The notes under the pieces: generated by a model | What the model was told of the DNA's origin: nothing | What the model saw: the letters and a program-made list of their open reading frames with translations, nothing else | Databases searched by the model: none | In this document: piece by piece, positions 1 through 7,600 of the stretch | Position numbering within the stretch: the first letter of the stretch is position 1 | Layout: each line of letters begins with the position of its first letter | Assembly (NCBI GenBank): GCA_964622775.1 | Contig: CAZUSO010000093.1 | Coordinates: forward strand, 1 to 8,589 | From: CAZUSO01 sp964622775 | GTDB lineage: Bacteria > Bacteroidota > Bacteroidia > Chitinophagales > Chitinophagaceae | DNA: 8,589 nucleotides | Direction: 5' to 3' | Made by a program: the position numbers and the translations under genes

Positions 1-510
1 AAAAACACCTACGACATCGGCTGTAAAAGAACCAAGGCAAGGGTCACACTTAGCGTGTTCCGAAGCATATACGAAGGGGAAGGATACGGAGTCTGCTAAA
101 GGCACCATATCAAAGGACAGTTTGCAGGTTTTCAGCCATTGTAATTGCCCGCCGTAATTCTGCGACAGCATGAGATTATTGTAATCGGTATCCGTAACGG
201 TATTGGCGATACTGGCGCCAGTGGTGAGATTAATTTGCTGCATCACCTGTGTGCCAATGATACTATCTGTGATGCCTTTTCCGAGTGTAATACCGCCTGC
301 GGGGTCTAATCCGATGCCGAGGTCGCCGGTATAGATGCCGGTAGCCTGAGGGCTGCAGTCTAAGGTTTCATTCCAGGTTATAGCCTGCGTACCCATAAGC
401 ACCTGTACCATTGCTTCGGCGCTTGGGCTGTCCACAATGCTCTGCGCTTTCAGGAAGAAGGGGCAGAGCAGGAAGAATAATATACCGCTGATATATGCTG
501 TCTTGTTCAT
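1..510 (-). CDS. Secreted choice-of-anchor L domain protein (partial, C terminus outside window)
   Basis: The frame opens with ATG at 510-508 and runs 170 codons without a stop to the left edge, so the C terminus is missing. Residues 1-23 form a signal peptide (MNKTAYISGILFFLLCPFFL, then KAQS) with likely cleavage after KA. The rest matches the choice-of-anchor L family: an early block with repeated hydrophobic residues and a TWNETLDC stretch, then GDLGIGLDPAGGITLGKGI, then DTDYNNLML, then LSFDMVPLADSVSFPFVYASE near residues 141-161, followed by CDPCLGSFTADVVGVF. In this family the domain sits near the N terminus of long surface proteins whose anchoring tail varies, often a T9SS sorting domain or gliding-motility-type tail. 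No enzymatic role is known to me. The start lies 4 bp after the stop of the upstream secreted gene, so the two are probably co-transcribed. There is no clear Shine-Dalgarno sequence, which is usual for Bacteroidota. Its two CxxC-spaced cysteines (CDPC) may form a disulphide; that is inference. Confidence 0.85.
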   Translation of the reverse strand, partial: MNKTAYISGILFFLLCPFFLKAQSIVDSPSAEAMVQVLMGTQAITWNETLDCSPQATGIYTGDLGIGLDPAGGITLGKGITDSIIGTQVMQQINLTTGASIANTVTDTDYNNLMLSQNYGGQLQWLKTCKLSFDMVPLADSVSFPFVYASEHAKCDPCLGSFTADVVGVF

Positions 511-514
511 GGTT

Positions 515-2218
515 TTATTCTTTTATAAGCTTGAAAAAATATTGCTGCGTTTTTGTCTGGTTTAGCGCCTGCAGGAAATAAAGTCCTGCCGGCAATACTT
601 CCAAACTGTTTAGCTCGCGGTTCAGCACAGCGGCATCGCCGGTAACGCTATGGCATATCCTGCCGGTAACATCCCGGAGGCTAATCAGCCAGGTATCCTG
701 TTGCATATCGCCGGGTACGGACAGGCTGATGCTGTTCCGGAAGGGATTGGGGGAAACCTGTATAATGGCGCTGTTCTCCGGCTCTTCCGGATCATGACCC
801 GGCCGGAAGCCTAGTGTGGTAAAAGGTACGAACTTATAATTCATTACCTCGTTCGTGCCGTTATCCACGGGGTAGCTGCACATGGTACTTTGGCTATGAA
901 GCGTAAGCGAGCTGAGGGCAGGTATGGGTGAATTAGAAAGAGGGTCTTCGTAGGAAACAAGGGAGTAATTGGGCAACAGCGGGAAGGTAGGATTTACATA
1001 GTAATTATAGCCGACATAACTGACTACGCTTTTAGCATACCAGGCGGCGGTAAAATAATCTGCATTGTCAAAGGATACGGCGGGGAAATAGTTAGGATTG
1101 TCGTTAATAGGCTGCAGGGGGGGCGTGGTAACACCGGACAGATCCGTCAGGTTGATGCCGCTGGTCGTAGCAGTGCCGGTGTTGTACATGGCCATCAGGT
1201 CTTTTTGATCCGCATCATCATCATTATATACTACTGCCCAGCGCTCCTCATCGCCTTGGTATAAGTTGCCGGCAATATTTATCTTGCTGGAAGCATAATA
1301 GTCGGTATTGCTTACCGGCCAGGTAAAATGAGCGGGCACCGGGTCGGGGCCGCCGTTGATTGCTGAGACAAACACAGGTGAGAGTGCCGAAACAAAATAC
1401 CCCACTGTATTCTTAATGACATATACATCGCCGATATTCCCGGAGCCTGCACCCGTGCTGCTGATAAAGCTGATTACTAAATTAATTGTGCCATTCTCCG
1501 GATCGTTGTTTGCCGCAAAAGTGATATCCGGCAACTTAATAGGAGTTCCCAATATTTCTTCATAAGTAATTTGTTTAGGTCCGATGATATCCGGCTGTCC
1601 GCTCATGCCGCAGCAGGTGCCTACCATGGCCCATAGCTCACCGGCATTTTCCCAGCAAACGGCAAACTGCTTCATGCCCAACATAGAAAGGCTGATACGT
1701 CCGTAGTCAGGTGCATTCTGAATAATAAAGGGCCCGTTAGTGCCGCCTACCGCATTGGTAACCCAATCCCATTTAAACAGGTCATATAGGAACTTCCCAC
1801 CCATGTCGTAGTACGTTACAAATACATAGATATCTCCTCCGGAGCCGGAAAGAAATGCCGCTTCCACATCGCGTACATCACCTTCTGAGGAGCCGATATT
1901 GATTTGATTTTCGTAAATAACATTGTCGGAATTGTCTAACCAGCGAAGGCCTATGCGGCTTTGTGTCCCTATGCGGGTAACGCTGGACGCAATCAGCCTG
2001 GAGCCGACATATTCTTCATCCCAGGTTTCCGGGAACTTAAATTCATAAGCATAGTTATGGCAGATATCGCCTACCTGCAACTGGGTGGAGAAGCTGCCCT
2101 CATCCAAAACAGGAGGATCAAATTGCGCAGATGCACCGTAGCCGGACATGGTCAGCCCGGCGGCCAATACCAGGAACCAATGTAATAATCCCTGTGGCAT
2201 AAAGATATTTTTCATCAT
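515..2218 (-). CDS. Secreted protein of unknown function with T9SS type A C-terminal sorting domain
   Basis: The protein has about 567 residues. I chose the ATG at 2218-2216 (an adjacent ATG lies at 2215-2213). The frame can be extended to a GTG at 2242, but that adds a charged, cysteine-containing leader before the signal peptide and is less likely. From the ATG the N terminus is MMKNIFMPQGLLHWFLVLAA followed by GLTMSGYGASAQ, a signal peptide with probable cleavage at SA|Q. The C-terminal 83 residues (about 485-567) are a type A sorting domain: SPNPF motif, then RDVTGRI, then LPAGLYFL and a basic end KLIKE. In the family this tail directs export across the outer membrane by the type IX system and is then removed, with the protein attached to the surface or released. 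The body (about 33-480) has no catalytic motif I recognise. It contains recurring strand-like segments ending in aromatic/acidic patches (DIYVFVTYYD, FAVCWENAGELW, RWAVVYNDDD, YFTAAWYAKS), which suggests a beta-propeller or similar repeat fold; this is inference. It is the first gene of a probable operon with the choice-of-anchor L gene 4 bp downstream. Confidence 0.88.
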   Translation of the reverse strand: MMKNIFMPQGLLHWFLVLAAGLTMSGYGASAQFDPPVLDEGSFSTQLQVGDICHNYAYEFKFPETWDEEYVGSRLIASSVTRIGTQSRIGLRWLDNSDNVIYENQINIGSSEGDVRDVEAAFLSGSGGDIYVFVTYYDMGGKFLYDLFKWDWVTNAVGGTNGPFIIQNAPDYGRISLSMLGMKQFAVCWENAGELWAMVGTCCGMSGQPDIIGPKQITYEEILGTPIKLPDITFAANNDPENGTINLVISFISSTGAGSGNIGDVYVIKNTVGYFVSALSPVFVSAINGGPDPVPAHFTWPVSNTDYYASSKINIAGNLYQGDEERWAVVYNDDDADQKDLMAMYNTGTATTSGINLTDLSGVTTPPLQPINDNPNYFPAVSFDNADYFTAAWYAKSVVSYVGYNYYVNPTFPLLPNYSLVSYEDPLSNSPIPALSSLTLHSQSTMCSYPVDNGTNEVMNYKFVPFTTLGFRPGHDPEEPENSAIIQVSPNPFRNSISLSVPGDMQQDTWLISLRDVTGRICHSVTGDAAVLNRELNSLEVLPAGLYFLQALNQTKTQQYFFKLIKE

Positions 2219-2342
2219 AACATCTTTTTTGCACCTGAACACACTATTCAGTGCCGCTAAGTTAACTATTTCTTAATAAAACAAGGTGGTATATCTAAAA
2301 AAATATGCAGGTTTTTTATGGCTCCACCCGGATGTAAAATAT

Positions 2343-2376
2343 ATTAAATGTCCTATTTCATCCGTAAACATTTAAT
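2343..2376. repeat. 9-bp inverted repeat in the divergent intergenic region
   Basis: ATTAAATGT (2343-2351) and ACATTTAAT (2368-2376) are perfect reverse complements separated by 16 nt, the same spacer length as in the longer inverted repeat nearby. In AT-rich DNA a 9-bp match can arise by chance, so a functional role such as an operator is uncertain. Confidence 0.4.
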
Positions 2377-2401
2377 TGTGTTATTGGCCGGATGGAACTT
2401 A

Positions 2402-2455
2402 CTATTATAAAATTTTCATTCCCCCCATGCGATAAAAATGAAAATTTTATAATAG
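2402..2455. repeat. Perfect 19-bp inverted repeat with 16-nt spacer upstream of atpD
   Basis: The left arm CTATTATAAAATTTTCATT (2402-2420) and right arm AATGAAAATTTTATAATAG (2437-2455) are exact reverse complements. The spacer is CCCCCCATGCGATAAA. Each arm contains the self-complementary core AAAATTTT, so the arms also resemble each other in direct orientation. The element ends about 3 bp before the presumed -33 region of the atpD promoter. It lies between divergent genes, so neither neighbour needs a terminator here. Possible roles are a binding site for a dimeric regulator or nucleoid protein, a cruciform, or the remnant of a small mobile element. The repeat itself is certain; the role is not. 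Confidence 0.9.
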
Positions 2456-2458
2456 ACG

Positions 2459-2490
2459 TTTCATAATTCAGCATTATCATCTTACCTTTG
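2459..2490 (+). promoter_or_regulatory. Probable Bacteroidota-type promoter of atpD-atpC
   Basis: TACCTTTG at 2483-2490 is an exact match to the -7 consensus TAnnTTTG used by the primary sigma factor of Bacteroidota. Upstream, TTT at 2459-2461 is a partial match to the -33 TTG element at about the right distance (21 nt between). Transcription would start near 2496, giving a leader of about 40 nt before the ATG at 2535. The leader is A/T-rich with no Shine-Dalgarno sequence, as is common in this phylum. Confidence 0.6.
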
Positions 2491-2534
2491 CCGCCGAAAT
2501 TTCCATCTGTTTAAAAATTTTCTAAATTATTGAT

Positions 2535-4043
2535 ATGCCCAACATCGGTAAAATCAAGCAAATCATCGGTCCGGTTGTGGACGTTTACTTCGCTTCCGGC
2601 AATAAGCTGCCCGAAATTTACAATGCCCTGGAACTGACCCGCGAAAACGGCGATAAGTTAGTGATGGAAGTGCAGCAGCACCTGGGAGAGGACAGTGTGC
2701 GCTGCGTGGCTATGGACGGTACCGAAGGCTTAGTGCGCGGCATGGATGTTGTGGATACCGGTAAGGCTATCGCCATGCCGACCGGCGACCAGATTAATGG
2801 TCGTCTGTTTAACGTAACGGGTGATGCTATTGACGGTTTGCCAGCTACCAGCAAAGCGCATAACAGCCGCCCGATTCACGCCATGCCGCCTAAGTTTGAA
2901 GAGTTGAGCACTGCATCGGAAATTCTTTTTACCGGTATCAAGGTCATTGACCTGATTGAACCTTATGCAAAAGGCGGAAAGATCGGTTTGTTTGGTGGTG
3001 CCGGAGTAGGTAAAACCGTACTGATTCAGGAGCTGATTAATAATATTGCCAAAGGCCATGGCGGTCTGTCCGTGTTTGCCGGAGTGGGCGAGCGCACGCG
3101 GGAAGGAAACGACCTGATGCGTGAAATGATTGAAGCGGGCATCGTAAAATACGGCGATAAGTTTATCCACAGCATGGAACAGGGCGGCTGGGATCTTTCT
3201 ACTGTAGATATGGAACAGCTGAAAGAATCCAAAGCAACTTTCGTGTTCGGGCAGATGAATGAGCCGCCCGGCGCCCGTGCGCGTGTAGCGCTGAGCGGAC
3301 TGACTATGGCGGAATATTTCCGCGATGGCGATGGTACCGGTAAAGGCCGCGATATCCTTTTCTTCGTGGACAATATCTTCCGCTTTACCCAGGCAGGTTC
3401 CGAGGTGTCCGCACTTTTAGGCCGTATGCCTTCTGCGGTGGGTTACCAGCCTACGCTGGCCACCGAAATGGGGCTGATGCAGGAGCGGATTACTTCAACC
3501 AAAAACGGTTCTATCACTTCCGTACAGGCGGTGTACGTACCGGCAGATGACCTTACGGATCCGGCGCCGGCCACTACCTTTGCACACTTAGATGCCACTA
3601 CGGTATTAAGCCGTAAGATTGCGGATTTGGGTATTTATCCTGCGGTGGATCCGTTGGATTCCACCTCCCGTATTCTTACGCCGATTATTGTAGGTGAAGA
3701 GCATTATAACTGTGCTAACCGCGTTAAGCTGATTTTGCAGCGATATAAAGAACTACAGGATATCATCGCTATTCTTGGAATGGATGAATTGAGTGAAGAT
3801 GATAAGCTGACGGTATCCCGTGCCCGCCGGGTACAGCGCTTCCTGTCCCAGCCTTTCCATGTGGCGGAACAGTTCACCGGTCTTCAGGGTGTGCTGGTTC
3901 CGATTGAGGAAACCATTCGCGGCTTTAATATGATTATGGATGGTGAAGTGGATGAATATCCCGAAGCTGCATTCAACTTAGTGGGTACCATTGATGATGC
4001 GATGGAAAAGGGTAAAAAATTATTGGAACAGGCCAGAGCCTGA
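2535..4043 (+). CDS. atpD: F1Fo ATP synthase subunit beta
   Basis: This is the catalytic subunit of the F1 sector on the cytoplasmic side of the inner membrane. Three copies alternate with alpha in a hexamer that makes ATP from ADP and phosphate using the proton or sodium gradient. The 502-residue product is full length for Bacteroidota. Visible landmarks are an N-terminal beta-barrel (about 1-80, starting NIGKIKQIIGPVVDVYF), the Walker A P-loop GGAGVGKT at 154-161, GERTREGNDL at 185-194 with the catalytic glutamate E186, the Walker B strand ILFFVDN ending at D279, the adjacent FRFTQAGSEVSALLGRMPSA segment, and the C-terminal helical domain with DELSEDD at 417-423. This last motif is the local form of the DELSEED loop that contacts the gamma subunit. 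No key residue is missing. atpC follows after 51 nt. The alpha, gamma, delta, a, b and c genes are absent here, which matches the split ATP synthase locus known in Bacteroidota. Confidence 0.99.
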   Translation: MPNIGKIKQIIGPVVDVYFASGNKLPEIYNALELTRENGDKLVMEVQQHLGEDSVRCVAMDGTEGLVRGMDVVDTGKAIAMPTGDQINGRLFNVTGDAIDGLPATSKAHNSRPIHAMPPKFEELSTASEILFTGIKVIDLIEPYAKGGKIGLFGGAGVGKTVLIQELINNIAKGHGGLSVFAGVGERTREGNDLMREMIEAGIVKYGDKFIHSMEQGGWDLSTVDMEQLKESKATFVFGQMNEPPGARARVALSGLTMAEYFRDGDGTGKGRDILFFVDNIFRFTQAGSEVSALLGRMPSAVGYQPTLATEMGLMQERITSTKNGSITSVQAVYVPADDLTDPAPATTFAHLDATTVLSRKIADLGIYPAVDPLDSTSRILTPIIVGEEHYNCANRVKLILQRYKELQDIIAILGMDELSEDDKLTVSRARRVQRFLSQPFHVAEQFTGLQGVLVPIEETIRGFNMIMDGEVDEYPEAAFNLVGTIDDAMEKGKKLLEQARA

Positions 4044-4081
4044 ATTATTGAATAAGCCGGTTGCGATTTGCATTCCGGTAT

Positions 4082-4086
4082 AGGAA
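4082..4086 (+). promoter_or_regulatory. Ribosome binding site supporting the atpC start
   Basis: AGGAA at 4082-4086 lies 8 nt before the ATG at 4095. It supports that ATG over the in-frame TTG at 4068, which would add nine residues not seen in the family. Confidence 0.6.
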
Positions 4087-4094
4087 TAAAAACT

Positions 4095-4346
4095 ATGCAA
4101 TTAGATATTTTAACCCCCGAAAAGAAACTCTTCAGCGGCGATGTGTATGGTGTTCAGTTGCCGGGTGTCCAGGGTTCCTTCGAAATTCTGAAAAACCATG
4201 CGCCTATGGTGGCTGCATTGGGAAAAGGAAAGATGAAAGTATTGAAAGACCAAAGTCATTTTGATAATTTTCAGATAACCGGCGGTTTTGTGGAAACCCT
4301 TAATAATAAGACAACAGTTTTATTAGAAGGCGTTGTGGCGGAATAG
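4095..4346 (+). CDS. atpC: F1Fo ATP synthase subunit epsilon, short form without the C-terminal helical domain
   Basis: The product has 83 residues starting MQLDILTPEKKLFSGDVYGV. It matches the N-terminal beta-sandwich domain of the epsilon subunit: LTPEKKLFSGDV at 6-17, the GSFEILKNHAPMVAAL segment at 27-42 and GGFVE at 63-67. In the F1 central stalk this domain joins gamma to the c-ring. Epsilon in E. coli or Bacillus has about 130-140 residues, and its C-terminal helical hairpin can insert into F1 and inhibit ATP hydrolysis. Here the frame stops cleanly at TAG right after the beta-sandwich (ending LLEGVVAE). The sequence after the stop is non-coding and leads into a terminator, so this is a naturally short form, as in other Bacteroidota, and not a frameshift. 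It is co-transcribed with atpD, 51 nt upstream. Confidence 0.96.
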   Translation: MQLDILTPEKKLFSGDVYGVQLPGVQGSFEILKNHAPMVAALGKGKMKVLKDQSHFDNFQITGGFVETLNNKTTVLLEGVVAE

Positions 4347-4377
4347 ATAATTCCTCCTGTGCGAATCTTTATTATTC

Positions 4378-4414
4378 AAGCCGCTTCCCGGAACTCCGGG
4401 AAGCGGCTTCGTTT
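4378..4414 (+). terminator. Rho-independent-type terminator of atpD-atpC
   Basis: AAGCCGCTTCCCGG (4378-4391) pairs perfectly with CCGGGAAGCGGCTT (4396-4409) around the 4-nt loop AACT, giving a 14-bp GC-rich stem 31 nt after the atpC stop. The following tract is short (CGTTT), so the T-run is weak. Even so, the stem strength and position make termination the most likely role. Confidence 0.78.
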
Positions 4415-4521
4415 GGGATGCCTCCGTGGCGGACGGCTAACTTGTCTCTGCTACATTTTTATGCAGCCACCATGTTCATGTATAATAGCATATTGGTGAG
4501 GGGAAATAGTCGGGCAAATGC

Positions 4522-4529
4522 TATCTTTG
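4522..4529 (+). promoter_or_regulatory. Candidate -7 promoter element for the adhesin gene
   Basis: TATCTTTG is an exact match to the Bacteroidota -7 consensus TAnnTTTG. The nearest upstream TTG (4493-4495) is about 26 nt away, further than the usual spacing, so the -33 part is poor. If used, it gives a leader of about 130 nt before the ATG at 4668. Confidence 0.4.
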
Positions 4530-4667
4530 ATTCCTTAAAATATATTATGATGAATATAGCGCCAACCAAACCGTTGGATTATAAATGATGTCTGAATATT
4601 AAGGATTGTCATTTTTTACACTTTGCAAAATAAGTTTTTTCAATCATTCTTAAATTAAAACACTACG

Positions 4668-7600
4668 ATGAGGAATTTTAAAACAATGAATTTTTTCAGG
4701 GCTTTTTGTTTCCTGCTCTTATCGGGGACAATGGCTGTTAATCTGCAGGCACAGGAGGTGACAGTGCAGGTAGGCAGCGGTGGCGGAACGAATGCTTATA
4801 TACCCATATATTCATATTATGAATATACCTATTCACAGGCTATATATAATGCTGCCGAATTATCAGCAGCCGGCGCTATTACTAATGGTATGATCACTAA
4901 GATCCGGTATAAGGTGAGCGGCGCTCCGGGTGCTAACAGTAATAACTGGACAGTGTATCTGGGCAATACGACTAAAACTGCTTTTACCAGCAATACAGAT
5001 TGGGAACCTTTTGCCAATTTAACTATGGTGTATAATAACCCTTCCGTCACATTCCCGGCAGTAGGGCAGTGGGTAGAACTCATATTAAGTACGCCCTTTG
5101 AATACACCGGGGACAACTTGGTTGTAGCGGTAGATGAAAATGCCCCTAATTATGGCAGTAGTGGAGGCTCCTGGCAAAGCTATACTTCGTCAGCAAACAG
5201 CGGGATATATTTTTACTCGGATCCCATTAATCCTAACCCGGCCAGCCCGCCATCGGGTACCACCAGAACCGATAATATTCCCCAGATCCAGTTTGATTTC
5301 TTAGATGCCTCGCCATGTCAGATGCCTTTAGCCTTAGTTACAAGCAATCTGACCAGAACCAGCATAAATACAAACTGGGGGGCTCCTACCGGCGGCGATC
5401 CCGTGTCCGGGTATAATTACGAATTGCGTACCTCCGGCGCTGCAGGTTCCGGTGCTACCGGATTGGCCGCTTCCGGCAGCCAGGCCGGTACTTCTCTGGC
5501 ATTGAATGGCCTGACTCCGGGTACCGCTTATACATTATATGTACAGACAGATTGCGGCAGTTCCGAATCTTACTGGAAAAGTGCAATGTTTACCACACCA
5601 TTGTATGAGCCGATAACGATTACCAGTATGAATTATGATGTAATAGCGAATGGTGCCGGGCCGGCTAATCAGGCTGCTCTTTCTACGACTAATGCTGTTG
5701 ATGTAGTAGCGTCAGGGGCGAACTTTGCTTATATCTCCAGAGATTTCAGCAGAGACAATGGAGTTACCACTTATCCGGCCGGTCTTCCTAATGACGGAAT
5801 TATTTCCGTAGGAACCAAGTACTGGAAGCTTGCGGATTATTCTCAGAATAATACGCTTAAACTCGGTACTCAAAACGAGACGGATACGCTGAAATTTTTT
5901 ACGCCGAGAAGCGCTAAAAATGTTTATATCCTGGCAGTGAGCGGCAGTGGCTCAAGCAATGCCACATTCAAGATTTTATATGATGATGGATCTTTTGCCG
6001 ATTTTCCGGTTACTATTAATGACTGGTACGGCTCAGGAGCCATTCTCCAGACCATGCGGGTAAGCCGATATGGAACCAGCAACCCGGAGCAAGGTGGAAA
6101 CGGACCTAACATGTATGAAACGGTACTCAATCTAGCCGATGCAGATACCGCTAAAACCATTGCCGCTATTAAGGTTACCAAAACCAATGCTACCGGCTCC
6201 GGTTATCTCAATGTATTTGCAGTAAGTATTAACCCCTCCGCTACAGCCTGTGACCTGCCGTTTAATCTTGCCTTCAGCAATGTGTCTGCATATACGGCAG
6301 ACGTTTCCTGGGAAGGTATGGCGGCTAATTATCAGTTGAGCTATGGTGAGTTGCTGACCGATCCGGAGTCTGGTACTTTCATTAACGGCATCAGTACAAC
6401 TTCCTCCGGGGTTTCCGGTTTAGATCCGCTTACGGCATATAACGTATATGTACGGTCCATTTGCGGCTCCAGTCCCGGTGATACCAGCTTTTGGGCCGGC
6501 CCCGTTACATTTACCACGTTGCAGGCGCCTTGTGCAGGCACACCGGATCCGGGTGCCACGATTACTTCTAATGCTGATTTTTGTGTAAATGGTATTGCGG
6601 CGCTTAGCCTGGAAAATGACTATAGTGGATTTTCAAATATTACTTATCAGTGGCAATCTTCTGAAAACGGCATTACCGGCTGGCAGGATATTGCCAGCGC
6701 TATGGGTGCTACATATATAACGCCTTTACTTACGGAAACTACCTGGTATCGTGCAAAGGTTACTTGTAGCGGTAGTGATGGCTATTCTGATCCGGTAAGT
6801 GTAGGGATACATCCCCTGCCCACTGTTACGGTTAGCCCGGAAAGTGTAGTTTATTGCGATGGCGGCAGTGCTACGCTTACCGCTTTGGGTGCGCAGGATT
6901 ATACATGGACACCTCTTTTGGGCCTGGACGTAAGCATAGGTTCTTCCGTAGCGGCATCTCCGGCCGGAGTGACTACCTATACCGTAACTGGCACAGACGC
7001 TTTCGGTTGCGAAAATACGGCTACGGTAATGGTGTCTCCCATATCCATATTCACACCGGTTGCAACAGCAACTCCTTCAATAGCCTGTGCAGCCGGAGAT
7101 CCGGTAACCATAGCGGTTACCCCGGTATCTGACGGTGCCGGCACCTTGTTTGAATATGAACTCAGAGATCATTCCGGAGCTGTAATTGCTCCCTGGCAAA
7201 GCGCGCCTTCATTTGTATTCACACCGGATTCGGAAGGTGACCTTTCTTATTATGTCTTTGTTAGGACAGCAGGTTGCACCGGCGCTTCAGATACCGGGTT
7301 TGTAAACCTGTTTTATGGCTTTTCTGCTGATGTGCTGACTGTGGAAGACGATTGCTCCGGGGCTAACAGCGCCATTGTTGTCAGTAATCCGCAGGGTGCG
7401 GCCGGCGTGGCGCCATCCACTTGGCAAAATGACTTTAACGGTACAACGCTTCCTGCCGGCGCAACGCTATACGGCAGTGCTGCGCTTACCGGTGGCAGGG
7501 CGGTTATAACGCCTTCTGCAACTTCGGTTAGGGGTGCTTTGGGTATTGAAAATATAGCAACGATCAATCCCCAGAGGTTAGAGCTTAGCTTTACTTTAAC

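Larger units (their letters stand above)
2219..2534. other. Divergent intergenic region between the T9SS-protein gene and atpD
   Basis: This 316-bp AT-rich stretch contains no convincing gene. Both flanking genes are transcribed away from it, so it must carry their promoters. It holds a 9-bp inverted repeat (2343-2351 and 2368-2376), a perfect 19-bp inverted repeat (2402-2420 and 2437-2455) and the likely atpD promoter (2459-2490). For the minus-strand gene I found only a weak -7-like candidate, TATATTTT, reading leftwards at about 2346-2339. The motif CCGGATG occurs at 2328-2334 and 2388-2394, with CATCCG at 2359-2364 between them. Confidence 0.75.
4347..4667. other. Intergenic region between atpC and the giant adhesin gene
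   Basis: This 321-bp stretch has no credible gene. It contains the atpC terminator hairpin (4378-4409), a candidate promoter for the adhesin (4522-4529) and a small 5-bp hairpin CCAAC/GTTGG (4562-4577). Near 4617-4625 there is a second -7-like sequence, TACACTTTG, whose internal spacing is one base too long. The last 60 bases are A/T-rich leader. Confidence 0.75.

Noticed and set aside
2219..2242. Extending the T9SS-tailed protein to a GTG start at 2242
   Set aside because: It would place eight mostly polar or charged residues before the signal peptide, while the two ATG codons at 2218 and 2215 start a normal signal peptide.
2402..2455. Phase-variable invertible promoter
   Set aside because: Bacteroidota invertible promoters have inverted repeats flanking a segment large enough to carry a promoter; the 16-nt spacer here is far too short, and no recombinase gene is nearby.
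2402..2455. Transcription terminator
   Set aside because: Both neighbouring genes are transcribed away from this point, so no known transcript ends here, and the stem is AT-rich without a clear gene upstream.
2618..3373. Long antisense open frames within atpD
   Set aside because: They overlap a strongly conserved gene on the other strand, show no family resemblance and are explained by its codon composition.
4068..4094. Starting AtpC at the TTG at 4068
   Set aside because: The ATG at 4095 has AGGAA 8 nt upstream and gives the family-typical N terminus; the extra nine residues have no family support.
4061..4264. A plus-strand frame overlapping atpC
   Set aside because: It is a different reading frame of the atpC region and its translation resembles no protein family.
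4347..4667. Small RNA or riboswitch upstream of the adhesin
   Set aside because: Apart from the atpC terminator only a 5-bp hairpin is visible, and I recognise no conserved riboswitch core.
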